35,942 nt of DNA from Candidatus Competibacteraceae bacterium (GTDB lineage Bacteria > Pseudomonadota > Gammaproteobacteria > Competibacterales > Competibacteraceae). Made by a program: the position numbers and the translations under genes. The notes below the pieces were generated by a model. That model did not search any database, was not told the DNA's origin, and saw only the letters and a program-made list of their open reading frames with translations. How positions within the stretch are numbered: position 1 is the first letter of the stretch; each line of letters opens with the position of its first letter. Location of the stretch: positions 1-35,942 of the forward strand of contig RXIW01000037.1 of NCBI GenBank assembly GCA_003989065.1, given 5' to 3'. Positions 28,601-35,942 of this stretch are shown here, in pieces.

Positions 28601-29403
28601 ATCTGCGTTTTGGCCGACCAGCCGGGTTGCGGATCGAGCGGCTGGGAGACCTCGCCTTCCAGATCGAGCGTCAGCGCGCCGCTGATGCGTTGATTCAGCC
28701 GCAAGCGGTTTTGCAGCTCGCCGCCGATTTCGCCTTGGCCGTTGAAAGCGCCGTATTCCGAGGTTAGAACTTGCCAAGTCAGGCGGGCCTGCAGGGGATA
28801 GGTCCCGGTGGGATTGAGCCGGCCGTTGATCTGGATCTCGCCCTGCGGCGCCCAGGCTTCCAGGGTTTCGATGGTTAGGGCGTCGGCCTCGGTGCGGGCC
28901 TTGAATACGACCGCGTCGATCTGGATGGGGGGCGCGCCGTCCGGCTGGATGCGGATGGCGTGGCCTTGCAGATCGGCCAGATTGACGGCCAGCGGTAACT
29001 GGATGTCCGGCAGGGTGAACGCCTCGGCGGTCGGGGTGGCGTCGGATTTCTGGCTGGGCGGCAGTTGCAGGGTCAGGCCGTCGAGATGCAGCCGGGTGAC
29101 GTTCAGAGCCAGATCGAGCAGATCGAGCGGCTCCCAGTCGAAATCGCCCCGAGTCAGCGCCAGTTGGAATCCATCGAGTTCGTAGTGCAGATCGTCGATT
29201 CGCAAGGGGCCCAGCAACCGTCCGCTCACCTGGCCGTAGCGCAAATGGCCTGGCGCGGTCCGCTCAGCCAGAGCGAGCAACCCCCGCAGGCCGGTTTCAG
29301 TCGAGATCGCCACCCCGCCGGCCATCAGCAGCGTCAGGACGAGCAGCACCGGCAGCGAGAACAGCCAGAACAACAGGCGGCGCAAGGCGCGGTAGGTGCT
29401 CAC
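25609..29403 (-). CDS. tamB: Translocation and assembly module protein TamB
   Basis: A 1264-residue AsmA-like envelope protein. A single N-terminal membrane anchor (LLFWLFSLPVLLVLTLLMAG) is followed by a very long repetitive beta-rich periplasmic region. The conserved C-terminal TamB (DUF490) domain ends YLSPDLYVGYGIGLFDTVNT and so on to YTLEH. It spans the periplasm with TamA for outer-membrane protein insertion or lipid transport. Length is normal for the family. The start is a GTG overlapping the tamA stop as GTGA, so the pair is coupled. Confidence 0.96.
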   Translation of the reverse strand: MSTYRALRRLLFWLFSLPVLLVLTLLMAGGVAISTETGLRGLLALAERTAPGHLRYGQVSGRLLGPLRIDDLHYELDGFQLALTRGDFDWEPLDLLDLALNVTRLHLDGLTLQLPPSQKSDATPTAEAFTLPDIQLPLAVNLADLQGHAIRIQPDGAPPIQIDAVVFKARTEADALTIETLEAWAPQGEIQINGRLNPTGTYPLQARLTWQVLTSEYGAFNGQGEIGGELQNRLRLNQRISGALTLDLEGEVSQPLDPQPGWSAKTQIQIADLGAFVPDLAGRPLQAHIDAKGVLARFEAQGDIEADLPQLGSAKLRLTASGDDKAVTLRQLQLTTADRPMALTASGALQFAELRFDATGQWQALVWPLTGAPQLESPKGQFDAQGTPGDYRFRLAAELRGAEIPSGRWTLEGQGSQQALREFKLNGQTLEGKIQGGGELAWMPLVRWQAALSGQGLNPGVQWPDVPGKLNLRLKSDGALENGQLRARLLLEELSGVLSGQPVRGNADLAVQDRNLTIKTLQLNAGDARLEADGSLAQRWDLRWKLDAPQLKSLLPGLSGGIASSGKLTGAPERPQVAATFAVDHLNYGDTRIRQARGEIAADLGGTSRSQLKIAADTLALGGQNWKTITLEGSGTPASHDFKAELTGDPGRFALAVTGALQLPALTWQGRIAQLSLKDTVAGHWVLDKPADLRASAKEARLDPLCLSSAPTRLCLQGQWEQTRGFSGKTQLTNLTPERFKAFIPPGYAIATHVNGEASVSGHSAADLQGKLNLTVAPGSLQVNANDQPLRITLNGGSVQLDSNGKTANGQLRLDLARTGQLQANLQLHDPLGAARLNGALHASLTDLSVVSLFAPQVQKVTGQLQADVTAAGVLPKIALHGQIRLENAGATLPEFGLKLQNLQFTAASDGQGPLQLSGSVRSGPGQLQLSGEADPLKLQANLSLKGQAFQAMDTTDLQIQISPDLKVAIAQHQVRVDGEVAIPRAFIQPGGMRPGAVAPSQDVVIVNGPSGEALPPRPKGTAIYANVRVILGDDVQVETPAFKGKLKGRLLVEETPELAPRGSGAIEVAAGNYRIYGEEIEIQRGQLLFSSSPLDNPGLDLRVVRQSSESAFTGTPVTAGAQIGGTLKDPKLTLFSTPKLPNSSILSYLLFGRAPQGNGAGGESALLYKAANALGFGGGSLTKSLSDTFGLDSLQLESGEGSKTTSLMLGKYLSPDLYVGYGIGLFDTVNTFNVKYRLSKRLVFESNSSTSGMGADLIYTLEH

Positions 29404-31220
29404 AGGTCGGGTCCGATGCTGAAGGAGAAACGAAAGACATCGCCGGGCGGGCTATCCAGGCCCGAGGCGAAATCCAGCCGCACCGGTCCGACCGGCGACC
29501 GCCAGCGCAGGCCGAGGCCGACGCCGGTTTTCATGGAAGGCGTTGCGCCATCGTAGGCGTCGCCGCTGTCGACGAAGGTCGCCACGCTCCAACCGTCCCA
29601 GACCCGGTGTTCGTATTCCAGGCTGCCCACCAGCAGATTCTTGCCGCCGATGACCGTACCGTCCGGGTCGGTCGGGCCGATGCTGTTGTAGGCGTAGCCG
29701 CGCACGCTGGCGTCGCCGCCGGCGAAGAAGCGTAGGGAAGTGGGCAACTGCTCGATGTTTTCGCTGATGGCGGTCACGCCGAAATCGCTGCGGGCCAGGA
29801 TCCGACTGACGTCATTCAGTGCATAGACACCCTTCAGGTGCAGCATGCCCTGGGCGAAGGTGGTGTCGGACAACAATTCGGTGGCGGCGCCGCGCACTTC
29901 GAAGCCGAACATCAGGCCACGGGTGGGATACAACCGGTCGTCGGAATCGATCCAGGTCCAGTTCAAGCCGGGAATCAGCAGCAGGGAAGTGGACGTGGTG
30001 GCGTCGCTGGTGCGGTATTGCTCGTACTGGTAGTTCAAATTGTAGTTTTTCAGCCACTTGCCATCCTGGCGCTGCCAGCCGCCGCCCAACGTGGTGAGCT
30101 GGTAGTCCTGCTGGTTGTAATTCTGGTCGATGTAGCCGGCGCTCAAGGTGTAGGCGTCGGTGGCCGGGTTCTGGCCGGGAATGATGTACTTGACGCCGAT
30201 CAGCGACTTGACCGAGGACAGCAGCAACTCTTCCTCGGCATGGTGGCCGTAGCTGTTCAGCCAGCGTTGTTCGGCGCGTAGCTTACCGCGGATGCCGGTG
30301 TCGGTGCCGTACCCCAGACCGGCGCTGTACTTGAAGCGGTTGTTGGGCTCCAGTTCGACCTCGACCGGCGTGGTGTCGGTGGCGGCGTCGGGCGGGGTGT
30401 TGACCTGCACCTGGCTGAAGTACGGGCTGCCGCTGAGGTCGCTTTGCAATTGCAGCGAGGCGTTGGCGTCGTAGGGATCGCCCGGCTTGAACTGCGGATA
30501 GCGATTGAGCAGCTCGGGCGACAGGAAATCCTGCTTGAAGGTGATGTTGCCGAAGCGATAGCGCGGGCCGGTGTCGTAGTGCAGGCGGATGTCGGCCTGG
30601 TAGGACTGCAGGTTGATTTCGATGGCGTGTTCGGCATAGCGGGCTTTGAAATAGCCCCGTTCGGTAGCCAGCGATTCCAGTTGCTGCTTGAGTTGTTCGT
30701 ATTTGGGCTGTTCGAGGATCTGGCCCTGGGCCAGGGGCAGATGGGCCAGCACCTTTTCGAAGGTCGGGTCGTGAGCGCCTTCACCCAGCACCTGGACATC
30801 GAGGAGGGCGATGCGCAGCGGTCGACCGAGCTCGATTCGGTAGTGCGCTTCCCAGCCGCCGGGAGTCTGGGTCAGCGACGATTCGATATGCGGTTCGTAG
30901 TAGCCGAACGGTTGCAGCGCTTCGCGAATCTGCCCTTCGGCGTTGCCATGCAGCCAGCGCAGCCGGGATTCTTCCGGGGCGGCTTGATCGGCGAAGCGGT
31001 TGAGCTCCAGATAAGCCAGCACGTTGTCGCGGATCGGTCCGTCCACGCCTTCGACCATGACGGTGAGCTTGCCGTTGTGCTCGCCGGTTTCGGTGACCAC
31101 GATCGGCTCGGCTTTTTCCTGCCCTTGGGCGATGTCGGCGCAGCAGACCAGGGTGCAGAGCAGCAGGAGGTGAAGGAGGCGCGGACCGGATCGGAGCATG
31201 GCGTGGTGATGGGGCAGCAT
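29400..31220 (-). CDS. tamA: Outer-membrane assembly protein TamA (Omp85 family)
   Basis: A 606-residue protein: a signal peptide (LLHLLLLCTLVCCADIAQG), three POTRA domains over about residues 40-265, and a C-terminal 16-strand barrel. The barrel includes the family motifs LRFFAGGDASVRGYAYNSIGP and GVGLGLRWRSPVGPVRLDFA, and it ends in FSFSIGPDL. It partners TamB. The start is not well fixed: ATG 31220 (MLPHHHAMLRSG) and ATG 31199 both leave a good signal peptide, and neither has a clear ribosome-binding site. I took the longer. Divergent from cysM across 145 bp. Confidence 0.93.
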   Translation of the reverse strand: MLPHHHAMLRSGPRLLHLLLLCTLVCCADIAQGQEKAEPIVVTETGEHNGKLTVMVEGVDGPIRDNVLAYLELNRFADQAAPEESRLRWLHGNAEGQIREALQPFGYYEPHIESSLTQTPGGWEAHYRIELGRPLRIALLDVQVLGEGAHDPTFEKVLAHLPLAQGQILEQPKYEQLKQQLESLATERGYFKARYAEHAIEINLQSYQADIRLHYDTGPRYRFGNITFKQDFLSPELLNRYPQFKPGDPYDANASLQLQSDLSGSPYFSQVQVNTPPDAATDTTPVEVELEPNNRFKYSAGLGYGTDTGIRGKLRAEQRWLNSYGHHAEEELLLSSVKSLIGVKYIIPGQNPATDAYTLSAGYIDQNYNQQDYQLTTLGGGWQRQDGKWLKNYNLNYQYEQYRTSDATTSTSLLLIPGLNWTWIDSDDRLYPTRGLMFGFEVRGAATELLSDTTFAQGMLHLKGVYALNDVSRILARSDFGVTAISENIEQLPTSLRFFAGGDASVRGYAYNSIGPTDPDGTVIGGKNLLVGSLEYEHRVWDGWSVATFVDSGDAYDGATPSMKTGVGLGLRWRSPVGPVRLDFASGLDSPPGDVFRFSFSIGPDL

Positions 31221-31365
31221 GTCGAAAGAGGATAGTACACCAAAATCATAGCTGGCTCCGACCCGGCGCGGCAGCGGCGAGATGCTCATCCGAAAGGATG
31301 ATACGGGTTGCCGCACTAGTGTCGCTATAATGCATCTAACTATGGTGACTTGCGATGCTTCCGAC

Positions 31366-32265
31366 ATGCTTCAATCTCAATTCCCTACCCTGGAAACGTT
31401 CGTTGGCAACACCCCGCTGGCGCGTTTACAACGTCTGCCAGGCGCAACTAGCAATCTCATCCTGGGCAAGCTGGAGGGCAACAATCCGGCTGGCTCGGTC
31501 AAGGATCGACCAGCCCTGAGCATGATCCAGGAGGCCGAGGCGCGCGGCGACATCCGGCCCGGCGATACGCTGATCGAGGCGACCAGCGGCAACACCGGCA
31601 TCGCTCTGGCGATGATCGCCGCCATGAAAGGCTACCGGATGGTGCTGATCATGCCCGAGAACCAGAGCGCCGAGCGGCGCGCGGCGATGCGGGCCTATGG
31701 GGCCGAATTGATTTTGGTCAGCCGGGAGGAAGGGATGGAAGGCGCTCGCGACTTGGCCGCGCGGCTGGAGCGGGAAGGGCGGGGGCGGGTGTTGGACCAG
31801 TTTGGCAATCCCGACAATCCCTTGGCCCATTACCGAACCACCGGCCCGGAAATCTGGCACGACACTGCCGGCCGGATCACCCACTTCGTCAGCGCGATGG
31901 GCACGACGGGCACCATCATGGGGGTATCACGCTACCTGAAGGAGCGGAACCCCGCCGTCCAGGTGGTCGGCGTACAGCCGACCGAGGGCTCCTGCATCGC
32001 CGGGATTCGCCGCTGGCCGGTGGAGTATCTGCCGAAGATTTACGATCCGACCCGCGTGGATCGGGTGATCGACATCGACCAGGCCGACGCCGAAGACATG
32101 ACCCGTCGGCTGGCGCTGGAGGAGGGCATTTGTTGCGGCGTGTCGGCGGGTGGAGCGTTGGCAGCGGCCCTGCAGTTGTCGGCGGAGGTGGAGCACGCCG
32201 TGATCGTCACCATTATTTGCGATCGGGGCGACCGTTATCTGTCGACCGGACTGTTCATCGGTTGA
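31366..32265 (+). CDS. cysM: Cysteine synthase B (O-acetylserine sulfhydrylase) CysM
   Basis: A 299-residue PLP enzyme making cysteine from O-acetylserine and sulfide or thiosulfate. The PLP lysine is K46 in NPAGSVKDRPA; the phosphate loop is EATSGNTGIALAM, and SAMGTTGTIMG follows. The start MLQSQFPTLETFVGNTPLAR aligns with CysM and gives the expected length. In-frame ATGs further upstream lie in the promoter area, where TATAAT occurs around 31325. The CysM rather than CysK assignment rests on overall likeness (the ICCGVSAGGA and YLSTGLF regions). Confidence 0.93.
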   Translation: MLQSQFPTLETFVGNTPLARLQRLPGATSNLILGKLEGNNPAGSVKDRPALSMIQEAEARGDIRPGDTLIEATSGNTGIALAMIAAMKGYRMVLIMPENQSAERRAAMRAYGAELILVSREEGMEGARDLAARLEREGRGRVLDQFGNPDNPLAHYRTTGPEIWHDTAGRITHFVSAMGTTGTIMGVSRYLKERNPAVQVVGVQPTEGSCIAGIRRWPVEYLPKIYDPTRVDRVIDIDQADAEDMTRRLALEEGICCGVSAGGALAAALQLSAEVEHAVIVTIICDRGDRYLSTGLFIG

Positions 32266-32274
32266 GAGGGGGCT

Positions 32275-33636
32275 ATGAAGCGTTCCGGAAAATCTCAGCA
32301 GAAGATCGAAGATCCCTTCGTCGTCCATATCGACGATCTGACCCATGCGGGTCGCGGCGTGGCGCACCGTGATGGCAAGGCCATCTTCGTCGATGGTGGT
32401 CTGCCGGGCGAAGAGGTCGAGTGCGTCTACACCGTCTGCCGCAGCCGTCTGGACGAGGCGCAGGTGACCCGCGTGCTCGAATCCTCGCCGGAGCGGGTCG
32501 AACCGCGTTGTCGCCATTTCGCCATCTGCGGCGGTTGTAGCCTGCAGCATCTGGCTTCGGAGGCGCAGCTGGTGCTCAAGCAAGGCTGGTTGCTGAGCAG
32601 CCTGCTGCATATCGGCAAGGTACAGCCGGAGCAGGTGTTGCCGCCGATGACCGGGCCGTTGTGGGCGTATCGGCGCCGAGCGCGGCTCGGGGTCAAGTGG
32701 GTGGCCAAGAAGGGCCGGGTGCTGGTCGGTTTCCGCGAGCGCAGCGGCGCGTTCATCGCCGACCTGCAGCGTTGCGAGGTGTTGGACGAGCGGGTCGGCG
32801 GTCTGCTGGAGGAACTGGCGCGGCTGATCGAGACCCTGTCCATTCGGGATCGGCTGCCGCAGATCGAAGTCGCTGGCGGCGACGAGCGGATGAGCTTGAA
32901 TTTGCGTGTGCTGACCCCGCCCAACGATGCCGATCTGGCTGCACTGCGGGCGTTTGGGCAACGGCATGAACTGGTCCTCTACCTGCAGCCGGGCGGGCCG
33001 GACAGCGTACAGTTGCTCGGCGCCGACCCCGAGGCTCCGCTGGCGTCGGCTGAGCAAAGCGGCTTGAGTTATCGCCTGCCAGCGTTCGATCTGGAGTTGG
33101 AGTTTCAGCCCTGGCATTTCATTCAGATCAACGCCGTCATCAATCGGCAACTGGTCGAACGGGTTTGCGACTTCCTGCAAATCGGCCCGGAAGATCGAGT
33201 GCTGGACCTGTTTTGCGGTCTGGGCAATTTTACCCTAGCCCTGGCCCGTCGGGCGCGGCAGGTGGTCGGGGTGGAGGGCGATGCCAGCCTGGTCGACTGG
33301 GCTGGGCGCAATGCGGCGCGCAATGGCATCGGGAATGCGGTCTTTCACGCCGCCGATCTGACAGGAAATCTGGATGGGGAGCCGTGGTTGCAAGGGGGTT
33401 ACGACCGGGTGTTGCTCGATCCGCCGCGCTCCGGTGCGCTGGAGATGATGCCACGGATAGCCGCCCTGGGCGCGCGGCGTCTGGTCTACGTCTCCTGCCA
33501 TCCGGCCACCTTGGCGCGCGATGTCGGCGAACTGGTGCACCGTTTCGGTTATCGCTTGGAAAGCGCCGGAGTGATGGACATGTTTCCCCACACCGCGCAT
33601 GTAGAATCCATGGCGGTATTGCGCGGTCCGGCCTGA
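32275..33636 (+). CDS. rlmD: 23S rRNA (uracil-1939-C5)-methyltransferase RlmD
   Basis: A 453-residue SAM-dependent RNA methyltransferase. It has an N-terminal TRAM domain (residues 12-70) and a [4Fe-4S] set C79, C85, C88 (CRHFAICGGCSLQH) and C167 (LQRCEVL). The SAM motif is VLDLFCGLGNFTLALARR, the LLDPPRSG motif follows, and the catalytic C408 lies in YVSCHPATLARD. A glutamate (E444) in HTAHVESMAVL completes the site. The ATG follows GAGAGGGGGCT, 9 nt after cysM, so the two are likely cotranscribed. Confidence 0.96.
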   Translation: MKRSGKSQQKIEDPFVVHIDDLTHAGRGVAHRDGKAIFVDGGLPGEEVECVYTVCRSRLDEAQVTRVLESSPERVEPRCRHFAICGGCSLQHLASEAQLVLKQGWLLSSLLHIGKVQPEQVLPPMTGPLWAYRRRARLGVKWVAKKGRVLVGFRERSGAFIADLQRCEVLDERVGGLLEELARLIETLSIRDRLPQIEVAGGDERMSLNLRVLTPPNDADLAALRAFGQRHELVLYLQPGGPDSVQLLGADPEAPLASAEQSGLSYRLPAFDLELEFQPWHFIQINAVINRQLVERVCDFLQIGPEDRVLDLFCGLGNFTLALARRARQVVGVEGDASLVDWAGRNAARNGIGNAVFHAADLTGNLDGEPWLQGGYDRVLLDPPRSGALEMMPRIAALGARRLVYVSCHPATLARDVGELVHRFGYRLESAGVMDMFPHTAHVESMAVLRGPA

Positions 33637-33673
33637 ACTGCGCCCGCTAGGGTTGCGGGCTGAGGTGGACGGT

Positions 33674-34639
33674 ATGGGTGGGCAACCAGAAAACACCAAC
33701 ATGATGGGCGGGCCGATTCTGCCGCTGGCCTGTTATCGGTTGTGTTTTCGTGCGACCGACGATCTGCGTTTACCGGCTTATACTGGTTCTGCTTGGCGCG
33801 GTGTTTTCGGGCGTGCGCTCAAGCGGTTGGTCTGTGTCACCCGCGAACCTGAATGCCCGCACTGTCTGTTGTATCGGTCCTGCATCTATCCCTACCTGTT
33901 CGAAACGCCGCCCGATCCTGGCGTCGGCAAGCTGACCAAGTACACCGCTGCCCCGCATCCTTACGTGTTGGTGCCCGATGCGCATGGTGGGGTTATCCGG
34001 CATGGCGAGACGTTGAGTCTGGATGTGACCTTACTGGGGCATGGAAACCGGCATTTGCCCTATGTCATCCATGCCTTGCAGCAGGCCGGTCAGCGCGGGT
34101 TGGGGGCGGATCGCAGCGCATTGGAGTTGCTGGACGTCGCCCAGGCCGACGGTGACGATTGGCATCTCATCTATGTTCCCGGTGGGGCGCTGACCCCGCG
34201 ACCGGCGATCACGCCGATCACGCCGTCCGTGCCAGAGCGATTGGTGGTGCATCTACTCAGTCCGTTGCGGCTGACTCAGGAGAAGCGCTTGGTGTCGCAG
34301 GGACGTTTGCGCTTTCACCTGCTGTTTTCCAATCTGCTGCGGCGGATTTCCCTGTTGACCGCTTTTCATACCGATACGCCACTGGATACCGATTTCGCGG
34401 GACTGAGCCAATCCGCCCATGCGGTGGAGCTGACCGGCGCTCGTCTGCGCTGGCACGATTGGGTACGCTATTCGTCTCGTCAGGATGCTCTGATTCAAAT
34501 GGGCGGTCTGGTCGGCGAGATCGAGCTGGCTGGGGCTGGGCTGGAGCCGTTCTGGCCCTATCTGTGGCTGGGGCAGTGGACCCACGCCGGCAAGGGTGCG
34601 GTGATGGGGCTGGGGCGGTATCGAATCGACGGGGTATAA
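33674..34639 (+). CDS. cas6: CRISPR precrRNA-processing endoribonuclease Cas6
   Basis: A 321-residue RAMP protein of the larger Cas6 type, which cuts CRISPR repeats to give crRNAs. There is an N-terminal ferredoxin-like fold (LACYRLCFRATDDLRLPAYT, then SAWRGVFGRALK). A cysteine cluster ECPHCLLYRSC suggests a metal site. A C-terminal domain ends with the glycine-rich loop AGKGAVMGLGRYRI. The ATG at 33674 follows GAGGTGGA; an alternative start is at 33701. It begins 37 nt after rlmD, the switch from housekeeping to CRISPR genes. No array is present in the window. Confidence 0.88.
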   Translation: MGGQPENTNMMGGPILPLACYRLCFRATDDLRLPAYTGSAWRGVFGRALKRLVCVTREPECPHCLLYRSCIYPYLFETPPDPGVGKLTKYTAAPHPYVLVPDAHGGVIRHGETLSLDVTLLGHGNRHLPYVIHALQQAGQRGLGADRSALELLDVAQADGDDWHLIYVPGGALTPRPAITPITPSVPERLVVHLLSPLRLTQEKRLVSQGRLRFHLLFSNLLRRISLLTAFHTDTPLDTDFAGLSQSAHAVELTGARLRWHDWVRYSSRQDALIQMGGLVGEIELAGAGLEPFWPYLWLGQWTHAGKGAVMGLGRYRIDGV

Positions 34640-34640
34640 G

Positions 34641-34654
34641 CGGCAAGCTTGCCG
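34641..34654. other. Palindrome after cas6
   Basis: CGGCAAGCTTGCCG is a perfect 14-bp palindrome directly after the cas6 stop. It has no T-run. It could be a weak transcript end or a protein site in the 85-bp gap before the CARF gene. Confidence 0.35.
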
Positions 34655-34724
34655 GTTAGTACTCGACTGTCACTTTAGGTTTATTGTTGCAGCGATTGCA
34701 CTATGCTGATCATAGGACATCGCT

Positions 34725-35942
34725 GTGAACCCGAATCGCTATCCTCGCCGTATCCTGCTGTGCGTCGCCGGCCTATCGCCGCAGATCGTCACGGAAACCC
34801 TGTACGCCCTGACGGTGACCGGGGAGCCGCGCTTTATCCCTACCGAAGTGCATCTACTGACCACCGCCGAGGGTGCCGAGCGGGCGCGATTGACCCTACT
34901 CAGCGATGAACCGGGCTGGTTTCATCAACTGCGGCGGGATTACGGGTTGCCTGCCATCCGCTTCAGCCTGGATGCCATCCATATTTTGCGCGCCGTCGAC
35001 GGTCGTCCGCTCGACGATATTCGCGGGCTGGCCGATAACGAGGCCATCGCCGACGCCATCACCCATCAAGTGCGAGTGTTGACCGCCGACCCGGACAGCG
35101 CGGTTCATGCGTCCATCGCCGGTGGCCGCAAGACCATGGGGTTTTATCTCGGTTACGCCTTGAGCTTATTCGGGCGGCCGCAGGATCGCTTGTCGCATGT
35201 GCTGGTCTCCAGCCCTTACGAATCCAACCCAAATTTCTTCTATCCCGCCCCGGTCGAGCGGGTGATCTTCAGTAACAGTCCGGATCAACGCCCGCTGGAC
35301 GCCAGCTCCGCCAGCGTGATGTTGGCCGATATTCCTTTCGTGCGGTTACGCGACGGTTTGCAGGAATCGTTATTGCGTGGCGAGGCCAGTTTCAGTGAGG
35401 TGGTGCGGCAGGCTCAACGCAATCTGGCCGCACCTAGCCTGATTTTGGATGCGGTAGGTAGCCGGGTGCGTTGTGGCGAAACGGTGCTACGCCTGACCCC
35501 GATCAGCTTTGCTTGGCTGGCCTGGTTTGCCCGACGGGCGCTGTATGAGTTGCCGCCGCTGCATTGGAAACGGATTGGTGCGGTGGAGTTAGAGGCATTC
35601 CTGGCCGAACACCGGGCCGTGTTGAGCGATTCGCCGATCGACGACCCACATCCTGTGATCGTCACGCGCCGCCAGGAAGGCATCACCAAGGAATTCTTCG
35701 AGGAACGCAACAGCAAACTCAAGCGGGAGCTGAGCCGGGTGTTGGGCGGACCGGCGGCGGCACGCTATACACCGCAGCGCCAGGGTAATCAGCGGCTGGC
35801 GGGCTATGCGCTGGACCTGGAGCCGCATCAGATCCGGTTCGCCCGTTTGGAGAATGCAGAAGAGAGGCGTTGTTGCATAAATCGGGCTAGCCCCCATATC
35901 TGGGGGTATGAGCAAGCAAAAGCGGAAGTATCGTATTCGAAA
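34725..35942 (+). CDS. CARF-domain CRISPR protein, NE0113 (Csm6/ring-nuclease) family, 3' end interrupted by an IS
   Basis: The frame opens at GTG 34725, behind AGGAC, and stays open to the window edge, so no stop is visible. The host part is about 380 residues. RRILLCVAGLSPQIVTETLY is the NE0113-family opening, and SIAGGRKTMGFYLGYALSLF with the following HVLVSSPYESNPNFFYP is the nucleotide-pocket region. Such proteins bind cyclic oligoadenylate made by type III CRISPR complexes; some degrade it. The conserved end GYALDLEPHQIRF is reached at about 35842. An insertion sequence begins near 35864, and the reading frame then runs on into IS DNA (CCINRASPHIWG), adding at least 26 foreign residues. 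It may still be functional. Confidence 0.85.
   Translation, partial: MNPNRYPRRILLCVAGLSPQIVTETLYALTVTGEPRFIPTEVHLLTTAEGAERARLTLLSDEPGWFHQLRRDYGLPAIRFSLDAIHILRAVDGRPLDDIRGLADNEAIADAITHQVRVLTADPDSAVHASIAGGRKTMGFYLGYALSLFGRPQDRLSHVLVSSPYESNPNFFYPAPVERVIFSNSPDQRPLDASSASVMLADIPFVRLRDGLQESLLRGEASFSEVVRQAQRNLAAPSLILDAVGSRVRCGETVLRLTPISFAWLAWFARRALYELPPLHWKRIGAVELEAFLAEHRAVLSDSPIDDPHPVIVTRRQEGITKEFFEERNSKLKRELSRVLGGPAAARYTPQRQGNQRLAGYALDLEPHQIRFARLENAEERRCCINRASPHIWGYEQAKAEVSYSK
35864..35942 (+). mobile_element. Left end of an IS5-family insertion sequence
   Basis: GAGGCGTTGTTGCATAAATCG resembles the terminal inverted repeat of IS5-family elements of the IS903 kind (GTTGCATAAATC core). It is followed 24 nt on by a transposase start. 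The left boundary is uncertain by a few bases, and the target duplication and right end lie outside. A hairpin CCCCCA-TATC-TGGGGG (35891-35906) directly before the transposase ATG may shield it from read-through transcription of the CARF gene. Confidence 0.7.
35908..35942 (+). CDS. IS5-family transposase, N-terminal fragment
   Basis: The ATG at 35908 opens a frame reading MSKQKRKYRIR up to the window edge, the typical start of IS5-family transposases. Only 11 full codons are visible; the DDE domain lies beyond the window. It is in a different frame from the CARF gene that runs through it. Confidence 0.65.
   Translation, partial: MSKQKRKYRIR

Noticed and set aside
27004..28767. A 587-codon open frame opposite tamB
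   Set aside because: Antisense shadow of the repetitive, GC-rich tamB frame; composition is low-complexity and there is no ribosome-binding site or family likeness.
34640..34724. CRISPR repeats near cas6
   Set aside because: Only a single 14-bp palindrome is present; no regularly spaced repeats occur anywhere in the window.

Overview
The window is GC-rich, densely coded DNA from a diazotrophic gammaproteobacterium. Supporting observations are a molybdenum nitrogenase cluster with NifY, NifF, NifW and NifZ, a TamA/TamB outer-membrane assembly pair, RlmD and CysM. I would guess a Competibacter-like or other purple-sulfur-related lineage, but the sequence alone cannot settle this.

Layout. Bases 1-9144 (+) hold the structural and cofactor genes: the end of nifH, then nifD, nifK, nifT, nifY, a small nif-associated gene (DUF6129-like), the flavodoxin gene nifF, nifE, nifN, nifX and a 2[4Fe-4S] ferredoxin gene. 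A terminator-like hairpin lies between nifF and nifE, and a perfect 21-bp hairpin closes the run. On the opposite strand follows a gene fusing a DnaQ-type exonuclease, paired CBS domains and a GlnD-like DUF294 nucleotidyltransferase (9281-11386). The molybdenum supply region comes next: modE with ModE-type operators upstream, modA, modB, a group II truncated hemoglobin and the quinolinate-phosphoribosyltransferase-like modD. A convergent orphan periplasmic binding protein gene then intervenes before modC. A long membrane pyrophosphatase gene (hppA, minus strand) separates this from a minus-strand nifV-nifW-nifZ operon. Its genes overlap by 4 nt, and upstream lie a good sigma-54 -24/-12 element and an exact NifA activator site.

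From 23407 the genes are mostly housekeeping: a DegP/MucD-type periplasmic protease, a thioredoxin-fold protein, tamB and tamA, cysM and rlmD. The last 2.3 kb is CRISPR-accessory: cas6, then a CARF-domain gene of the NE0113 (Csm6/ring-nuclease) family. That gene has no stop codon in the window, because an IS5-like insertion sequence begins at its 3' end.

Functionally, NifD and NifK form the MoFe protein reduced by NifH. NifE, NifN, NifX and NifY build and carry FeMo-co, NifV makes its homocitrate, and NifW and NifZ help MoFe maturation. NifF and the ferredoxin carry electrons, and ModABC with ModE supplies and senses molybdate. nifB, nifA, nifU, nifS and the CRISPR array are not in this window. 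The parts that most merit a second look are the exonuclease-CBS-nucleotidyltransferase gene, the IS-interrupted CARF gene, the split mod locus with its hemoglobin, and the nifV promoter.
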